A stretch of DNA of 64,000 bases, from contig NW_022985711.1 in NCBI RefSeq assembly GCF_902459465.1, positions 62,001 to 126,000 of the forward strand, written 5' to 3'. A program made the translations under genes and the position numbers. The notes under the pieces are model-generated. The model ran no database searches, had not been told where the DNA came from, and was given only the letters and a program-made list of their open reading frames with translations. The stretch comes from Asterias rubens. Lineage: Eukaryota > Echinodermata > Asteroidea > Forcipulatida > Asteriidae. Of this stretch, positions 37,601-49,327 are shown piece by piece (positions within the stretch are counted from its first letter, which is position 1; every line of letters begins with the position of its first letter).

Positions 37601-39016
37601 TTAGTCGCAACTGGACTAAGCAATCAATGGTCGCGACTATGACATTAGTCGCACTAGTCGCCTAGGCTTTAACGCAGGTAAGATTTTCGACTAGTAAAGA
37701 ACTATGTCACAATGCATGAAGTTTTGTTTTGTACCTTTGGGGATGTTTCCACTTCGGCGATCGATGAATCTTTGGATTACATGTAGAAGACCCCCGACCC
37801 TCATTTTCAACAATCGGGTTTGGGAGAGAACCTGTAGGCTGGCGGTGCATTCTACAAGTACGTGGGTAAGCTCTTAAGCTCATTGACCCGTCGTCCTCCT
37901 CTTGTATAGAGACATGTACAACCCCTAAAATAAAATACATCAAAATATAATGCCTAAAAAATCGCTCCACTGTAAAGGGCAGGGCAATTTTCCATTTTGT
38001 ATCAAACCAGGGTTCGATTTCACAAAAAGTTACTTAGGACTAGTCCTAGGAGGTATAAACGTATGGCTAGTCCTAAGGCAGGACGAGTAACTTGTCCTAA
38101 CTAGAGATAAGACTAGTCCTAACTCTTTGTGAAATCGACCCCAGGTATTTTATTTATTGGTCCTTCCAAAGGCTTACATACATAGTACAAATTGTGTAGG
38201 CTTTAATAGACATTTCAGGCAATATAATCACAATTTTTATCATTTTCCCCCCTCAAATGTCAAATGTAAAGTACAAGGCATTTTACCGTTTGTTAAGGGC
38301 ACCTCTTTACGTGATATGTACTGTACATTTCTAGGGGCATCAAGACAAGTACCTCCATGCCTATGTAAATTAGTATCAAACCAAGAATTTCATTTATAGT
38401 GTTTCCCAGTTGCGAAACTCAATGCAGGCAGGCCCGGAATTACATTGCACACGCAGGCCATGGAGGCCATGCCCTGTGTTGCCCCTGGAGGCGATTTCAC
38501 AGAGAGTTAGGACTAGTCCTAGGAGATATAAAAAGACTCAAGATAAGACTAGTCTTAACTCTTTGTGAAATCCACCCCAGGTCTTGGCCTTGGTGCTCCT
38601 TCAAAAGTTTCCTTATTTACTTTAAGATTTACCAATGGAAGTGCGATTGCAAAATGAAAAACTTCTTCCCGTTTCAAAGATGAAATTCCAGTGCCTGCAT
38701 TTATGACCTAGAATGGACCTTTCCAAAAGAGGCTGTCAGTTTCCATGGTGTAACGTTTCTATAAAAGAATTACCTTTAAACCCTGGGGTGAATTTGGCCA
38801 ACTCCGGTGAAAGCGTTTTGTAAAACTGAAGCTCAGCTGGTTGAACAGGCTTGCAGACGGTTGCCTCGTCATATTTCATCATGGCTGTATGACCCCCGAC
38901 CTGATGGACAAAGGGCACCAGGGTCACACAATCATTGTTCGCCATCTGCACCTCCTTTGTCAAGGTGCATCCTCGATGGAAATGGTTGATAGTCTCGGAG
39001 TTCTTGGGTCCTCTGT
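34174..39016 (-). CDS. IP6K: Inositol hexakisphosphate kinase
   Basis: Six-carbon inositol polyphosphate kinase of the IPK family, which makes diphosphoinositol pyrophosphates from InsP6 in cytoplasm and nucleus. Five coding exons on the minus strand join with consistent phases: 38945-38774 (ATG at 38945), 37924-37735, 37246-37107, 35958-35783 and 34611-34174, giving 371 residues against about 400-440 in vertebrates. The N-terminal motif is PFVHQVGGHTAMMKYDE. The catalytic PxxxDxKxG is PCILDVKLG (182-190). TLGLRICGMQVYQ follows, then SSSLL (294-298), IDFGNT (328-333, where relatives have DFAHT) and a C-terminal YGLQNL. The exon carrying the ATG extends to 39016 as 5' UTR, so a non-coding first exon lies upstream. 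Confidence 0.93.
34728..34952. mobile_element. GGGCCCAATTTCAT-family palindrome in IP6K intron
   Basis: 'gggcccaatgtaatagagct' to 'atctctataaaattgggccc', with inner arms 'ttaccaaccaaattt' and 'aaatttggttggtaa'. Confidence 0.8.
35200..35500 (+). mobile_element. tRNA-derived SINE in IP6K intron
   Basis: 'gagtttgaatccc' (box B) is followed by 'gtgacacttgtgtcc', 'aaaagagaaggggttcgccc' and 'ctggctgtggctgctgtat'. The orientation is opposite to the gene. Confidence 0.7.
35783..35958 (-). CDS. IP6K: IP6K catalytic exon (PxxxDxKxG)
   Basis: It encodes FILLENLTWQFQSPCILDVKLGTR..SEAKRKLHIDRDAATTTATLGLRICGMQ. Borders are acceptor 'aaattcag' and donor 'caa|gtaag'. Confidence 0.93.
36130..36366. mobile_element. 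GGGCCCAATTTCAT-family palindrome in IP6K intron
   Basis: Nearly perfect ends: 'gggcccaatttcatagagct' and 'ctctatgaaattgggccc'. The best-preserved copy here. Confidence 0.88.
36821..37040 (+). mobile_element. tRNA-derived SINE in IP6K intron
   Basis: Box A-like 'gttcgagtggtcaag' and box B-like 'gggtttgaatcc', then 'gacacttgtatccttgagca' as in 53214-53577. Confidence 0.75.
37107..37246 (-). CDS. IP6K: IP6K exon, linker with NPWG motif
   Basis: It encodes LEGVDSEVVF...QVNPWGHHLYQRQLDRMHRDNGTGKLH. NPW(G/S) and the following Q-L-R-M pattern are conserved just before the catalytic exon in this family. Confidence 0.88.
37735..37924 (-). CDS. IP6K: IP6K exon, GVVHV strand and variable linker
   Basis: It starts with GVVHVSIQEEDDGSMSLRAYP, conserved, then a variable basic linker. 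The splice phase is 1 in and 2 out. The linker is much shorter than in vertebrate enzymes. Confidence 0.88.
38010..38142. mobile_element. Short palindromic MITE, 'gactagtcct' family
   Basis: 'cgatttcacaaaaagttact' to 'ctctttgtgaaatcgacccc' with repeated 'ggactagtcctagg'. A shorter relative is at 38487-38580 and fragments lie near 13905. Confidence 0.82.
38487..38580. mobile_element. Short palindromic MITE, 'gactagtcct' family
   Basis: 'ggcgatttcacagagagtta' to 'actctttgtgaaatccaccc'. Confidence 0.8.
38774..39016 (-). CDS. IP6K: IP6K first coding exon with 5' UTR
   Basis: The ATG at 38945 gives MANNDCVTLVPFVHQVGG. 38946-39016 is 5' UTR after the acceptor 'tttgtttgtgcag'. The start was chosen because conservation begins at VTLVPFVHQVGG. 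The upstream part is also open but shows no conserved residues. Confidence 0.88.
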
Positions 39017-39107
39017 CTGCACAAACAAATACAGGTTCAGGTAAAGATGAAATGTACACATGTGCACTTTGTGGCAAAAAAATATGTCATTTCATTGTGA
39101 AATGAAG

Positions 39108-39275
39108 GGTGCGTTTGATTAGCTTCCCTGGGTCGACCCCGGTCTGCCCACGGTATGTTTGAAAAGCTTTGATGGCATTCCAGGGGCTCACCCGGGTCAG
39201 CCCATGGAGGTAGAATCAGCCCAAGTGCCCTGCTTGTGGAACAGGCCACTTGGGGATGACATCACCACCTGAGGG
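39108..39275. mobile_element. Truncated 'AGCTTCCCTGGG' MITE
   Basis: Starts 'gggtgcgtttgattagcttc' and follows the core of the element at 12014 to 'gagggcgact'. The right end is missing. Confidence 0.75.
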
Positions 39276-39404
39276 CGACTTATCAGTCAATTTAGCAAAT
39301 TAACATATTAAAATTGCCTTTTGGCACTGGTACAAAAAATATCTTACTAGGTCTGGGATCAGCATTCATACTAACTTTCTATTTCTTTTGTTATGTATGC
39401 CTCA

Positions 39405-39605
39405 TTAAGCCCGATTTATACTTCCTGCGAATGCGAATGCAATGTGAATGTGACGTGGATTTGACGTCACAACTATGTTTTTGCTGCGATATTTGCAATA
39501 AGAGAGTTTCAGAGCATAAACTCAACTGCTGCTAATTATTTGTTGCGAATTTTGACGTCAACATTCGTATCGCAATTCACATTCACAGGAAGTATGAACC
39601 TGGCT
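39405..39605. mobile_element. ~200-bp palindromic MITE, 'tatacttcctgcgaat' family
   Basis: 'tatacttcctgcgaatgcga' and 'attcacaggaagtatgaacc' are inverted ends. 'tgacgtca' words lie in both arms. Confidence 0.75.
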
Positions 39606-39791
39606 AAAGTGAACTTAATCGCTGTGTACTAACACACAAGCCTGATGAAGAAATCTGTTCTCTATTTTGTTCAAACTTACTCTAGCCAGTCTCCAGTGAG
39701 TACAGTTTGTTTACAGGTATAGTTTGTATGCACTACATACATCCACAAATTAATCATTATTATTAATGACCATTCATGCCATTGGATTGGA

Positions 39792-40175
39792 TTAAAGGCA
39801 GTGGACACTATTGGTAAATGTCAAAGACTAGCCTTCACAGTTGGTGTATCTCAACATATGCATAAAATAACAAACCTGTGAAAATTTGAGCTCAATTGGT
39901 CATTGAACTTGCGAGATAATAATGAAAGAAAAAACACCCTTGTCACACGAAGTTGTGTGCGTTTAGATGGTTGATTTCGAGACCTCAAGTTCTAAATCTG
40001 AGGTCTCGAAATCAAATTCGTGGAAAATTACTTCTCTCTCGAAAACTATGGCACTTCAGAGGGTGCCGTTTCTCAAAATGTTTTATACCATCAACCTCTC
40101 CCCTTTACTCCTCACCAAGAGGGGTTTTATTCTAATAATTATTTTGAGTAATTACCAATAGTGTCCACTGCCTTT
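39792..40175. mobile_element. ~385-bp palindromic element, GGCAGTGGACACT family
   Basis: Full-length with 'ttaaaggcagtggacactat' and 'atagtgtccactgccttt'. Confidence 0.92.
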
Positions 40176-40177
40176 CA

Positions 40178-40330
40178 AGCCATTGGACCCTTTCGTTAAC
40201 GCGACCTTATATTGTTTTGCTGTTTTCTCAAAAAGTAAAGCATTTCATGGAATAATATTTCAAGGGAAGTCTTTCACCATTGCCTTCTGTAAACCCTGCA
40301 AGTTATTTGTAAATCTGGCCATGGCGTTTT
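40178..40330. mobile_element. Fragment of 'CCATTGGACC(C)TTTCG' element
   Basis: 'aagccattggaccctttcgt', 'gcatttcatggaataatatt' and 'tcaccattgccttctgtaaa' match the outer element at 48540-51300 without its insertion, so this copy shows the uninterrupted target. Confidence 0.8.
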
Positions 40331-41080
40331 CCACCAGCATTTATTTGTATCATTGTTGCTTCTTTTTATATGCAAACCAGTTTCACATTGTCCTCAAAAG
40401 TTCCCAGATCAGATTGTTCAGGAGATTGCCAGCCATCTCAAGACGAAGACAAAGTGACCGATCTCTGACCCCTCCCCACCCAGCCCCGCCCCTCCCATCC
40501 CGCTGTATGGAAAATGTTATTGTTTTTACGACCAATAAAATACTAGCCTACTGATTGTGTGATGGCAATGATTAGGCAGATCATAAATAAGGTCTTTATT
40601 TGGGCCTAGACAATTCATATGTGAACCGTTGATTCACTGATTTCATATGCTTATTGTCTACAAATATTTGTGCCCTGCCACTGTTTTGTCCAAGATTTTT
40701 TTTAGAAAACTTCACAATCCCATTCATTGTTCTTTTTGTAAATAAAACGACGGTTTTTCATAAAAATAATTGAATTTAGGCTACTTTTATATTATTTTTC
40801 CATTTCGTAACAGTTTTTGGTTGATTGTTAAATCCTTGTAAATACTTCGTACTTACTAGTAATTGTTGATATTGTCCGATGTTGGTCCCTGCTGTAGTTT
40901 GGACAAAATAAAAGTAGCTAGCCACGACGACAATAGTTTTTTTCAGCAACGTGTATCATATGTTTTATAGTGCTGGTGCCACCATCCATAATATAATGCA
41001 ATCGGTGCACTCCTTCGCTATGTGCGTGAGCCCCGCCCATAGCTTAAAGCCTGCCCTCAACGTTAATCGACCTAGAGCAC
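40331..41080. other. No recognised gene
   Basis: AT-rich sequence. AATAAA-like motifs near 40536 and 40908. No domain seen in the open frames. Confidence 0.4.
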
Positions 41081-41081
41081 T

Positions 41082-41247
41082 GAGGCCCTTTTCGAAACCA
41101 CGGCTTTGGATTTTGGCGGCTCAGGCTAGCTTGGCCTGGTGGTTGTTTTGCTAAATATTGCTCGTGCTTTGTGTACATGATCAGGGCTTCAGAGGAGGTA
41201 ACGGAGCCGAAGCCAATTGCGAAGCCGTGGATTCGAAAAGGGCCTGA
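41082..41247. mobile_element. Palindromic MITE, 'AGGCCCTTTTCGAAACCACGG' family, copy 1
   Basis: 'aggcccttttcgaaaccacg' and 'cgtggattcgaaaagggcct' are inverted ends. A second copy is at 57602-57773. Confidence 0.88.
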
Positions 41248-41301
41248 GACTTGGCACCATACTTGCAACCCCTAGTCAGGACAACTGGATTTCAGAACAA
41301 C

Positions 41302-41533
41302 TGGGGGGACCCCATATATGGTGGGGTAGGGTGTGGGGGACCACTAGACCAAGTAACTGGGGCGCTCAGTACTCCTTTTTACGAATTATGACATTATCGG
41401 TCGTACCTATCCACTAAAAGTAAGGGTTACCGATAATGTCAAAATTCGAAAAAAGGAGTACAGCGCCCCAGTTACTGGGTCTAGTGGTCCCCCCCCCCCC
41501 ACACCCTACCCCACCATATATGGGGTCCCCCCA
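41302..41533. mobile_element. Near-perfect ~230-bp hairpin element
   Basis: Arms of about 95-100 bp ('accccatatatggtggggta', 'aactggggcgct') are almost exact complements ('ccccagttactgggtctagt', 'ccaccatatatggggtcccc') around a short core with 'gacattatcggt' and 'accgataatgtc'. Confidence 0.88.
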
Positions 41534-41689
41534 TACAACCATAAAGTGAACTGTTAAGAACCATAGGGTAGTGCCCTCGTTTAAATCATTCTCCTGCAGC
41601 CTATGTTAACTTTCCATCATAGGGACATACCAGAAGTCATTGGTTCGAATCCTGCTCTAGTCAATTTTGTTTTAATCCAATAATTATGC

Positions 41690-42165
41690 ATAAATACCTC
41701 AGACAGTTTCGCTATTCCTATCAGTGGAGAGATTGTCACGTGGGTGTGTATACACCTTTGTTTATGAGGAGTAAAAAGTGTTGAAACATGGGCGTGACAC
41801 GCGAGCTTGCACTCTTATGAGACAGTTTCTTCTTTCCTATTGGTCGAGAGCAACGGCTGAAACAGTTGTGCCACATCACGCGATACGCACAGCATTCCCT
41901 CATAAGGAGTTGTTTACCCGAGGGTGGTGGAGGGCTCTACCATTTCATAGCTGGAGGGGTGTTGAACAATTATGTTGAACAATCATTGAACAATTATATT
42001 TTTGCATTTATTTTTACTTTTTGACCAAAAAGTGTTGATGTTTTTGACCGAAAAGGTATTTATGAATGGGAATCAGTGTGTTGAATCGGTTTTCAACTAG
42101 TGGTTTAAACCCGCCGAGGCCTGGTTCTTGATAATTTACCTCGACTTTGTCTCGGTAAAATTACT
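41690..42165 (+). mobile_element. ~480-bp dispersed element, copy 1
   Basis: Matches the reverse complement of 55425-55965. Landmarks are 'cctattggtcgagagcaacg', 'catttcatagctggaggggt' and 'ttgaatcggttttcaactag'. Confidence 0.85.
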
Positions 42166-42364
42166 TTTTTTCCTACTTTTTGGATATGTTGTTTTAGAGG
42201 GTTTCAGGAGACACTTGCAAAAAAAATCATTTCTGTTGAAATTTTGTCTAGGTCCATGAAGGTTATTCCTCCATGGATTGACTAGACTATAACTGCTTGG
42301 CCATCAAAGGCTGGGATTATGAGTAAAATTCGCTTGTGGGAAGGGACTTGGCTCGAAATATTGG

Positions 42365-42510
42365 TTTAAAGACGCTGGACACTATCGGTAATTGTCAAAG
42401 AACAGTTTTCTCACTTGGTGTGTCTCAACATATGCATAAAATAACAAACCTGTGAACATTTGAGCTCATTTGGTCTTTGAAGTTGCGAGACAATAATGAA
42501 AAAAAACCTA
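42365..42510. mobile_element. Left half of GGCAGTGGACACT element
   Basis: 'gacgctggacactatcggta' to 'gttgcgagacaataatgaaa'. The rest is missing. Confidence 0.8.
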
Positions 42511-42529
42511 TAGATTTACGACAATAACT

Positions 42530-43375
42530 CCTTTTTAAAAATCTACAATCATTATTCCTCTTATTGTTTTATTTCATTCTCTCGGGAATTACCCAGCTCA
42601 CAAACTGAAAACCGAATATAAAGCAATGCATTACTCGACATAAAAACATTTTCATCTCACAACAATCCAATTTAAAAAAAGCAGTTATTCATTTACTGAT
42701 TCACCTATTTGTTTAGCCATATACATGTATTGAATTTTCGTTGTTGTTTTGTTGTTTTGTTGTTTTTATTGCTTTATTCATATTTAATTATCTGTTTATT
42801 GATGTAAGAGTTCAAGTGGAAAAGGTGATTGCTTGATTAACTTTTTCGTTGATTGACCTATTTTTTGTTAAATCCATCCCTTTATTGAATTATTTGTTGC
42901 TTTATCTCTTTTTTACATGTACTTTTCTAATTATTTATTCATTCATTTGTTAATACTTTTTATTTATTTGTTTTAATTAACTATTTATTTGTTTATTTAT
43001 TTATTTGCTATTTGCTTGTCTAATTTCTGGTTTTGGGTTGGTATTTTAATTTGTGCTTTGTGTAAACAGATTATTTATATTAGTACATGTATTTATTTCA
43101 AATTATTATTATTTTCCAAAGAGAGTATTTTATATAGTGTGTTTGCTTCCCTATGTGACTGGATTAACAGGCTTTCGAGCTACAGTGTTTAATTATACTT
43201 TTGTTGATCCTGGCCATCACATTAGGGTTGTTTTTATAATTTCCTGTGCCCTTATTGTTTTTCTTGCTTTGTATTTACTTTTGTACATGTACTTATAATT
43301 ACCTATTTGACATACTGTCTGCTTGTATTTGTAATTGTTTATTGGCCAAATAAAGAATAAGAATAAGAATAAGTT
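42530..43375 (+). mobile_element. AT-rich tract ending like a non-LTR element 3' end
   Basis: Long A/T-rich sequence with TTTA-rich runs, ending 'gtttattggccaaataaag' followed by (AATAAG)n. Such simple-repeat tails after 'aataaag' are typical of truncated LINE 3' ends. No RT remains. Confidence 0.4.
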
Positions 43376-43869
43376 AACAACTTAGTTATGGCAAGAAAAG
43401 TTAGTTTAACGGCAAGAGGTTTTAAACATCGATTAACCATAGAAGCAATGAGCAAGTATTAATGTATCAATGAACATATAGCATGAAAGTATTTACTTAA
43501 CGTACATGTAGGACTAACAAGCAACAAATATTTTCCAGTGATTTGGCCCATCTTTAGGGCTATAATGTCACATGAAGCAATTTACGGGCAACCAGTTCAA
43601 GGCAATCTCCAAGAAGAAAAGCTGTTAACATTTCAATGTTCAGATATATTTTTGTTGTTGATTGTAAGACATTGTTCGAAAAACTACTCATGTGCTACCA
43701 AAGTGGTCCTGTAGCAAGCACTGTAGTTGGTTGCCTCCAAGTTACCTGTAGTGCAAAAGTTGCCTCGTGTGACAAGATAAGGTCAATGTCACTGTGAGTT
43801 TTTCAGTGAAGTGCACGGGCGTTTACACTAGCTGTAGTCATAGCTGTAGCTGACAATGTGGACATTGCC

Positions 43870-44260
43870 TAAAGGAACAAGTTGCCTTGGATCGGACGAG
43901 TTGGTCTATTAAAAGTTGTTATAACCGTTTGCTATAAAATGCATATATGGTTGGAAAGTTATTTTAACAGTAGAATACAATGATCCACACACATTTGCCT
44001 CGAAATTGCGTGTTTTTTCTTTTACTTTGCGAACTAACACGGTCGGATATTTATGGGAGTCAAAAAATGACTCCCATAATGGCCGACTGTGTTAGTTGAC
44101 AAGGTAAAAAGAAAACCGCACAATTTTGAGACGTGTTTGTGTGGATCATTGTGATCTACTTCTACAACATCTCTCTACCCATACATGTATGCATTTTATT
44201 AAAAACTAGAAACTCTTTTCAAAGACCAACTCCTCCGATGCAAGGCAACGTGTTCCTTTA
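43870..44260. mobile_element. ~390-bp palindromic MITE, 'taaaggaa..gttgccttgg' family, copy 2
   Basis: Full-length relative of 5774-6158 with the central hairpin 'tgggagtcaaaaaatgactccca'. Confidence 0.88.
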
Positions 44261-44341
44261 GTATATTATCCTGACTCGTGTACACTTTTATAATCGATTA
44301 TCTTCAAGGCACACCTTCTCCATGAAGTTGAGAGGATCACG

Positions 44342-44452
44342 TCATCTTGAGTGTACGTGCAGCATCACCAATGCAGTCATTCCGGCGAGGGCCGCCAAGC
44401 CTAGAATGTTCTTCCAACAAACCAAGGGAGAAGCTGGGGAAATAATTCCCAT
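44342..44452 (-). CDS. Bcl-2 family gene, last exon (membrane anchor)
   Basis: After the acceptor 'tatttcgcag' it encodes MGIISPASPLVCWKN and then the hydrophobic anchor, stop TGA. The preceding exon ends at GGW, so BH2 is split here. Confidence 0.85.
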   Translation of the reverse strand: MGIISPASPLVCWKNILGLAALAGMTALVMLHVHSR

Positions 44453-46012
44453 CTGCGAAATACAATATAATGATATTTAACTGTATGGAAGTCTTATATA
44501 GCGCACGCATTTACCAACAAGGTATTCAAGGCGCTTAGTATACACATTATTACAGAAATGAAGTTATGAATTCTGAGCCCCAAATATGTAGCACCTTATG
44601 AAGAGTTTACAAGGTGCTATGGCGCATGCAGCAGCCATAGCCAAGAATACTGGAGCGAACCCCTTCTCTTTTCCATAAGTGCACTAGGTTATGTTACGTG
44701 CATTACAAAACACACGGGACAAACCGCTTTACGTCACATCCAAAGGACAAAAGCATCGGTTAAGAGTCTTGCTTAAGTGCCAGTCCTTGGACCTGAACCC
44801 ACATTCTGCTGATCAGAAACACCAGAGGTTGAATTTGGTGCTCTTAACCATTCGGCTATGACACTTCCAGCTTTTAGAACAAGCTTTTAGTTTGAGATGT
44901 AATTTGGGGTTTATCAATAACAAATTTAAACCAGCTACCTCTGCTGGACGAGTGCTCCACCAACTAAGCAAACGCACTTCAGTAAAATGTGCATTTACCA
45001 TTCTTCCATTTTGGGAGTCAATTCCAATGTGAACATTTTGACCACCAAAATGGTGGACACTCATACCCCTATCTTTAATATATTTTCTTAATATTTGTAT
45101 AGAGTAGTCATCAGCAAACTTACCCAACCCCCGTGGCTGTTGATCCATCCCAGCAAGTAAGTATCTATGTAGCTTATTGTCCACTGAGCAATCTGCTGCA
45201 CTAACTGCGGCATTTCGTTCTGAATGCAGTGGATGACTAAGTTGCCGCTGAAGGTCAGTAACGAGACGATCCGACCCCACGAGGGCTGTATTCCATTGTG
45301 GCTCACGTTAAGGTTGAACGAGTTGTAAAAGATTTGATTGACGACTCTGTAGTAATGGTTAAAAAGATCAGAAACCAAAGTAATTTATAAGTCATTGTGA
45401 GAGTAGCCTGAGCCTGAACATTAATTTGACATACACTTCATCGAGGCTCGTGAAGTACGCCAGAGATTTGCCTGTTGAGCATCTAAAATACCTTTTTACA
45501 TCGCAAACAATTTTTAAATAATAGTAGCTTGTTCCTATGGCGCATTTCACAATAAGGTCTTGATGCGCTTTACATTAGTGCCCTGGTCATTGAGCAAATA
45601 AACGATTATTTTTGTGACAAATCCAGGAGAGTCTTGAACCAAGACTAGGTTCCTACAGGAAAAGAATCTGACAAACCTGTGGAATGTGCTGAATGCAGTG
45701 TCTGGTGTTACATGAAGGATGTCCATCATATCCAATCCATTGGTTCTCAGCTGATACTGATACTCAACTTCAGATGTCATTTTCCTCAAAGCATCTTGAA
45801 TCATGGGGTTACTGCTTTGGTAAGAGTCTAGACCCTCTATAAGCGGGCACTCCAACCCATTGCTCTGTGATTTATAGTGAAGAAAATCAACTACAACACT
45901 GGCTGTGGTGACACCTGGCATGTTTGGCGGTCGTCTGTTGTCAATCTTTAACTACTCCGGTCTTGGCCTGGGTGTAGTGAAGCTTCTTCAGCAGCACAAT
46001 ATCTTGGTCAGT
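44342..46012 (-). CDS. Bcl-2 family apoptosis regulator
   Basis: Three coding exons on the minus strand join in phase: 45921-45677 (ATG at 45921), 45346-45124 and 44452-44342 (TGA), giving 192 residues, a normal Bcl-2 family size. The BH3-like segment is ALRKMTSEVE (44-53). BH1 is HNGIQPSWGRIVSLLTF (about 98-114), BH2 is the WINSHGGW region (149-156), and the C-terminal membrane anchor is ILGLAALAGMTALVMLHV (172-189). The order and the SWGRIVSLL core resemble pro-survival MCL1/BCL2 proteins of the outer mitochondrial membrane, but the BH3 has Ser-Glu in place of the usual Gly-Asp. Whether it promotes or blocks death cannot be told. The first coding exon extends to an acceptor at 46013, so a 5' UTR exon lies upstream. 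Confidence 0.9.
44485..44875 (-). mobile_element. tRNA-derived SINE in Bcl-2 intron
   Basis: The complement begins with a tRNA head (right end 'ggctatgacact'; box B complement near 44788) and runs through 'gcgaaccccttctcttttcc' to 'tatatagcgca' at the left. Confidence 0.75.
45124..45346 (-). CDS. Bcl-2 family gene, BH1-BH2 exon
   Basis: It encodes VVNQIFYNSF...PSWGRIVSLLTFSGN...QIAQWTISYIDTYLLGWINSHGGW. The exon border inside GGW|x is a classic intron position of this family. Confidence 0.92.
45677..46012 (-). CDS. Bcl-2 family gene, first coding exon with 5' UTR
   Basis: Coding 45921-45677: residues 1-81 with the BH3-like helix and ITPDTAF-like 'HVTPDTAFSTFHR'. 45922-46012 is 5' UTR after the acceptor 'ttctaaaattag'. 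Confidence 0.85.
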
Positions 46013-48539
46013 CTAATTTTAGAAAAGAGTCTGGAAAACAAAATAGGAACACAAAATGTATGAATCAATTTCAACCCAATGTACATATATGCTGAATGCA
46101 GTCATTGAGTTGAACTTTTCCTCTTGAATTGAAGGGGCACAGCAATTTCCCTACTGGTAGTTGGAAAGGGGACGTATTTTTAGTTTGTATTGGATCCTTG
46201 CACAGGGTAGTTACGACTAGAAAAAGGCTCTCCCTCATGTGACTGTTAGACTAAGACTAAGAGCATCACATCAGCAGTACTACAGAGCACCACGATGCTG
46301 TGGGTTATTTTCGAGGCCTGGAAACTGGATGACTCGTACTTCTAGAAGTTAGAACTGTATAGGTTCATTCCTATATCGCCTCCAACCAAATAGCGGAACG
46401 ACCCTCATAGTTCTAGAACTAGGACGTAACTCGCTCTGAAGTCTCATTTGTAGAAACTATTAATTATAAAGGTTCCCGGAGCCGGCCTTATACTTAATAG
46501 TTTCTAGAAGTAACTCGTACCTACTACGAGTACACTAGGCCTCGAAGCAGCAATGCGTGGTGCGGCTCCGTACTGCAGAAAGTTGTGGTGCTCTGTACAT
46601 TTGATTTGCTGCACTGCCCTCTGCAACTTGCAAGAATCAAATGCAATTTATAACCCCTTTAATTTTTACCAGAGGAAATTTGGAAATGTTTCAGTATCCT
46701 GCCAGCTACGCTAGCTTAGCTGTAATGTAAACATGGTAAAATGGCTCTCTTTTAAAACCAGTCTCAAAGTAAGGGTTCCAAAATAAGTTCTATTCAATGC
46801 AATAAATATGACAGGACCAAGCAATTGTTGAACCATGGAGCAGTAAATTGCTCCATGGTTGAACAGATTCAATTTTTAGCAAACTTTTTTTTTTTAATGA
46901 AAGAAGTAACACTAAACTAAGTTTTAAAAGAAGCAGATAAATAAGGGGAAGATCATGATTTCCCGTTTTCAACAAGCTGACTTACACAAATGGTCGTCCC
47001 TCTCGCATGCTCTCGCCTACCCCAACCAAATCCAACAACACTGTTAGCACTGTGTACTAACATAGAAAATAATGGCTGATTCTGAGTGAGAGTTCCGCAT
47101 GCATGCTCTGGCTGATTACTTACGGGATGTACAGTCTGTGTACATTATGTACGTTGTTGATGATAGCACGAGGAAGTAAACGAAAGAGGGCGCTAACACG
47201 CTTTAGTGGTGGTGTGGCAGGAGATTTTTCTCTGGGCGGAAACAAAATTAATTTCCCGAGACAGCGGAGCGGCAAACCACATCCGGCTGTTTCTACTGGG
47301 TCGGATTGTCGAGAGGCTGACATCATTCTTAGACCAAGAGCATGGAGGATGCTTCCTCCATGGACAAGCAGAACGAACAAACTGCTAAAAGCAGCAAGTT
47401 TCAGTGTAAAACAGTCAGAGGCGAGAGGGCATGGAAAGAAACTTTCCTTAGAAAGCGATGACTCGTTTTAATGTCGGGGAATTTATTAGAGCGAGATTAG
47501 GCCGTGAAAGTGTTTAAAAAGATCCACTCCCATGCTGAGACGCAAGACGAAGGAGTTCCGGATAATTTTTGCACAAGCCTACAATGAGGATATTTGACTT
47601 GACTCTTTTTCTAATCTATAGATTCGGAGATGTAAAAAATATTGTGCACTCGGCTATTCGCCTTTAATTATAGTCGTGCTCGATCGGCATACCTGGAACT
47701 GGGGCTCAAAAGGTTTGGCTCAAATGGCTTTGCAACCGTATAAGTAATCCAACAAAATAATTGTGAGGTAGAATATTCTTTTACTTATCGTATCGTTCAG
47801 AACAAAATGTGCGCCACCACGTGCTGCTTGGCCTTTTGAATTTGATGCGGTCATTCAAAAGTGACAGGGCATGCATGGCAGTATGTGCAGTAGGCCTACA
47901 GGAACCACTAGCATTTTACGGGCCTCTAGGTCTAAAAAAAAAAATAGGTTTGCGAAACACCGTGTGGATATCGATTTTGCGGAGGCTATGGTAGCCTAAT
48001 TATGTTATAATGGTTCTAAAAAGAACCACTTTCAGAATTCCAACACGACACTAGTTACCGCAAACCACTAAAAGTTGACTTCCACCATGCAAAGTTTCAA
48101 ATCCTACTAGTAAATTGGGTGAATCATGGAGTGACTAATACATGCTCAAGACTCACGAGATCAAAGCTTACCTCACAAACAGCCAGTCAATAGCGGAGAC
48201 TATTCTGGACCCGTCTCAAACCTAACTTATAAAACAGCCAATTAATTTCTAACAGTGGTAGATTTTTCTTCACCAATGACCTGAGCACTCTTCACCGCAG
48301 CTGATAACAGTGTCGGCTCTTTCACCGACCATAAAGCTATAAAGGCCAACATTAATTTTATATTTTTGACAAGCGGGAGTCCTTAGGGAAATCCCCACCA
48401 GTTGTTAGTCACCAGCTCAAGTTGTGCATGTGACAAGAACTCGGTGTGCGTCAGCGGATGTTTCAAAACTCAATAGCTTTGTTTGCACGACCAACCTTTT
48501 GACTAATCTCAGCCTCCCAGACAAATAATATTTCCGTTT
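46013..48539. other. Upstream region of the Bcl-2 gene; no coding gene recognised
   Basis: It holds hairpin repeats ('agaaactattaattataaag' against 'cttatacttaatagtttcta', 46444-46510; the same motif at 62770-62825). On the minus strand a GT donor 'gtaagtcagc' near 46980 could end a 5' UTR exon of the Bcl-2 gene. The GC-richer block 47160-47600 may be promoter-proximal. A 122-codon open frame there has no recognised domain. Confidence 0.4.
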
Positions 48540-49327
48540 AAAGCCATTGGACCATTTCGGTAAACAGTGTTGTCCAAGGCCCACACTTTGTGTACCACAA
48601 CTTCTATATCAAATAACAAACCTGTGAAAATTTAGGCTCAATCGGTCATCAGAGTCGGGAGAAAACAACGGAAAAACCCACCCTTGTTTCCGCGCGTTTC
48701 GCCGTGTCATGACATGTGTTTAAAATAAATCCGTAATTCTCGTTAACGAGAATTTGTTTTGCTTTTTTCTCAAAAAGTGAAGCATTTCATGGAATAATAT
48801 TTCAAGAGAAGTCTTTCACCATTGGGTCATTCCATGTCAGACCAACGCACTTTTTCACCTCATGTCTTCCGATTTTGATAAAAATTGCTGTGATTGTAGG
48901 TCCTTATGAGCAATGAATGCACAGCAATTTTTAGCCCGATCAGACTTACCATGTGGTCAGGGCAGAAACCACTAAAATCTGACATTTTTAGGGTAAAATA
49001 CCACCTTTTTGGTAAAAATATGTCATAACCATGTCAATTCTCATCACATATATGCAAATTTGGTATCAAAATGATGAGAATTGCATGCTCAAATCAGTTC
49101 TTTTGTCGAAAATAAATTTTCTGAAATGTAGGTCACTGTAATCTTTAATATGTTATCGTGACCTTTGACCCAGTTTTTGAAATAATGTATCATTCCAAAA
49201 ATCAACCAAATAAAAATCACTTGATAGAACATGTTTTCCTCTATCACAATCAACCCAAGAAACAACTGGGCTCTTCAAAATTTACAATTTTATTACCATT
49301 TTTGTACAGTTGTTAGGTCACTCTTTA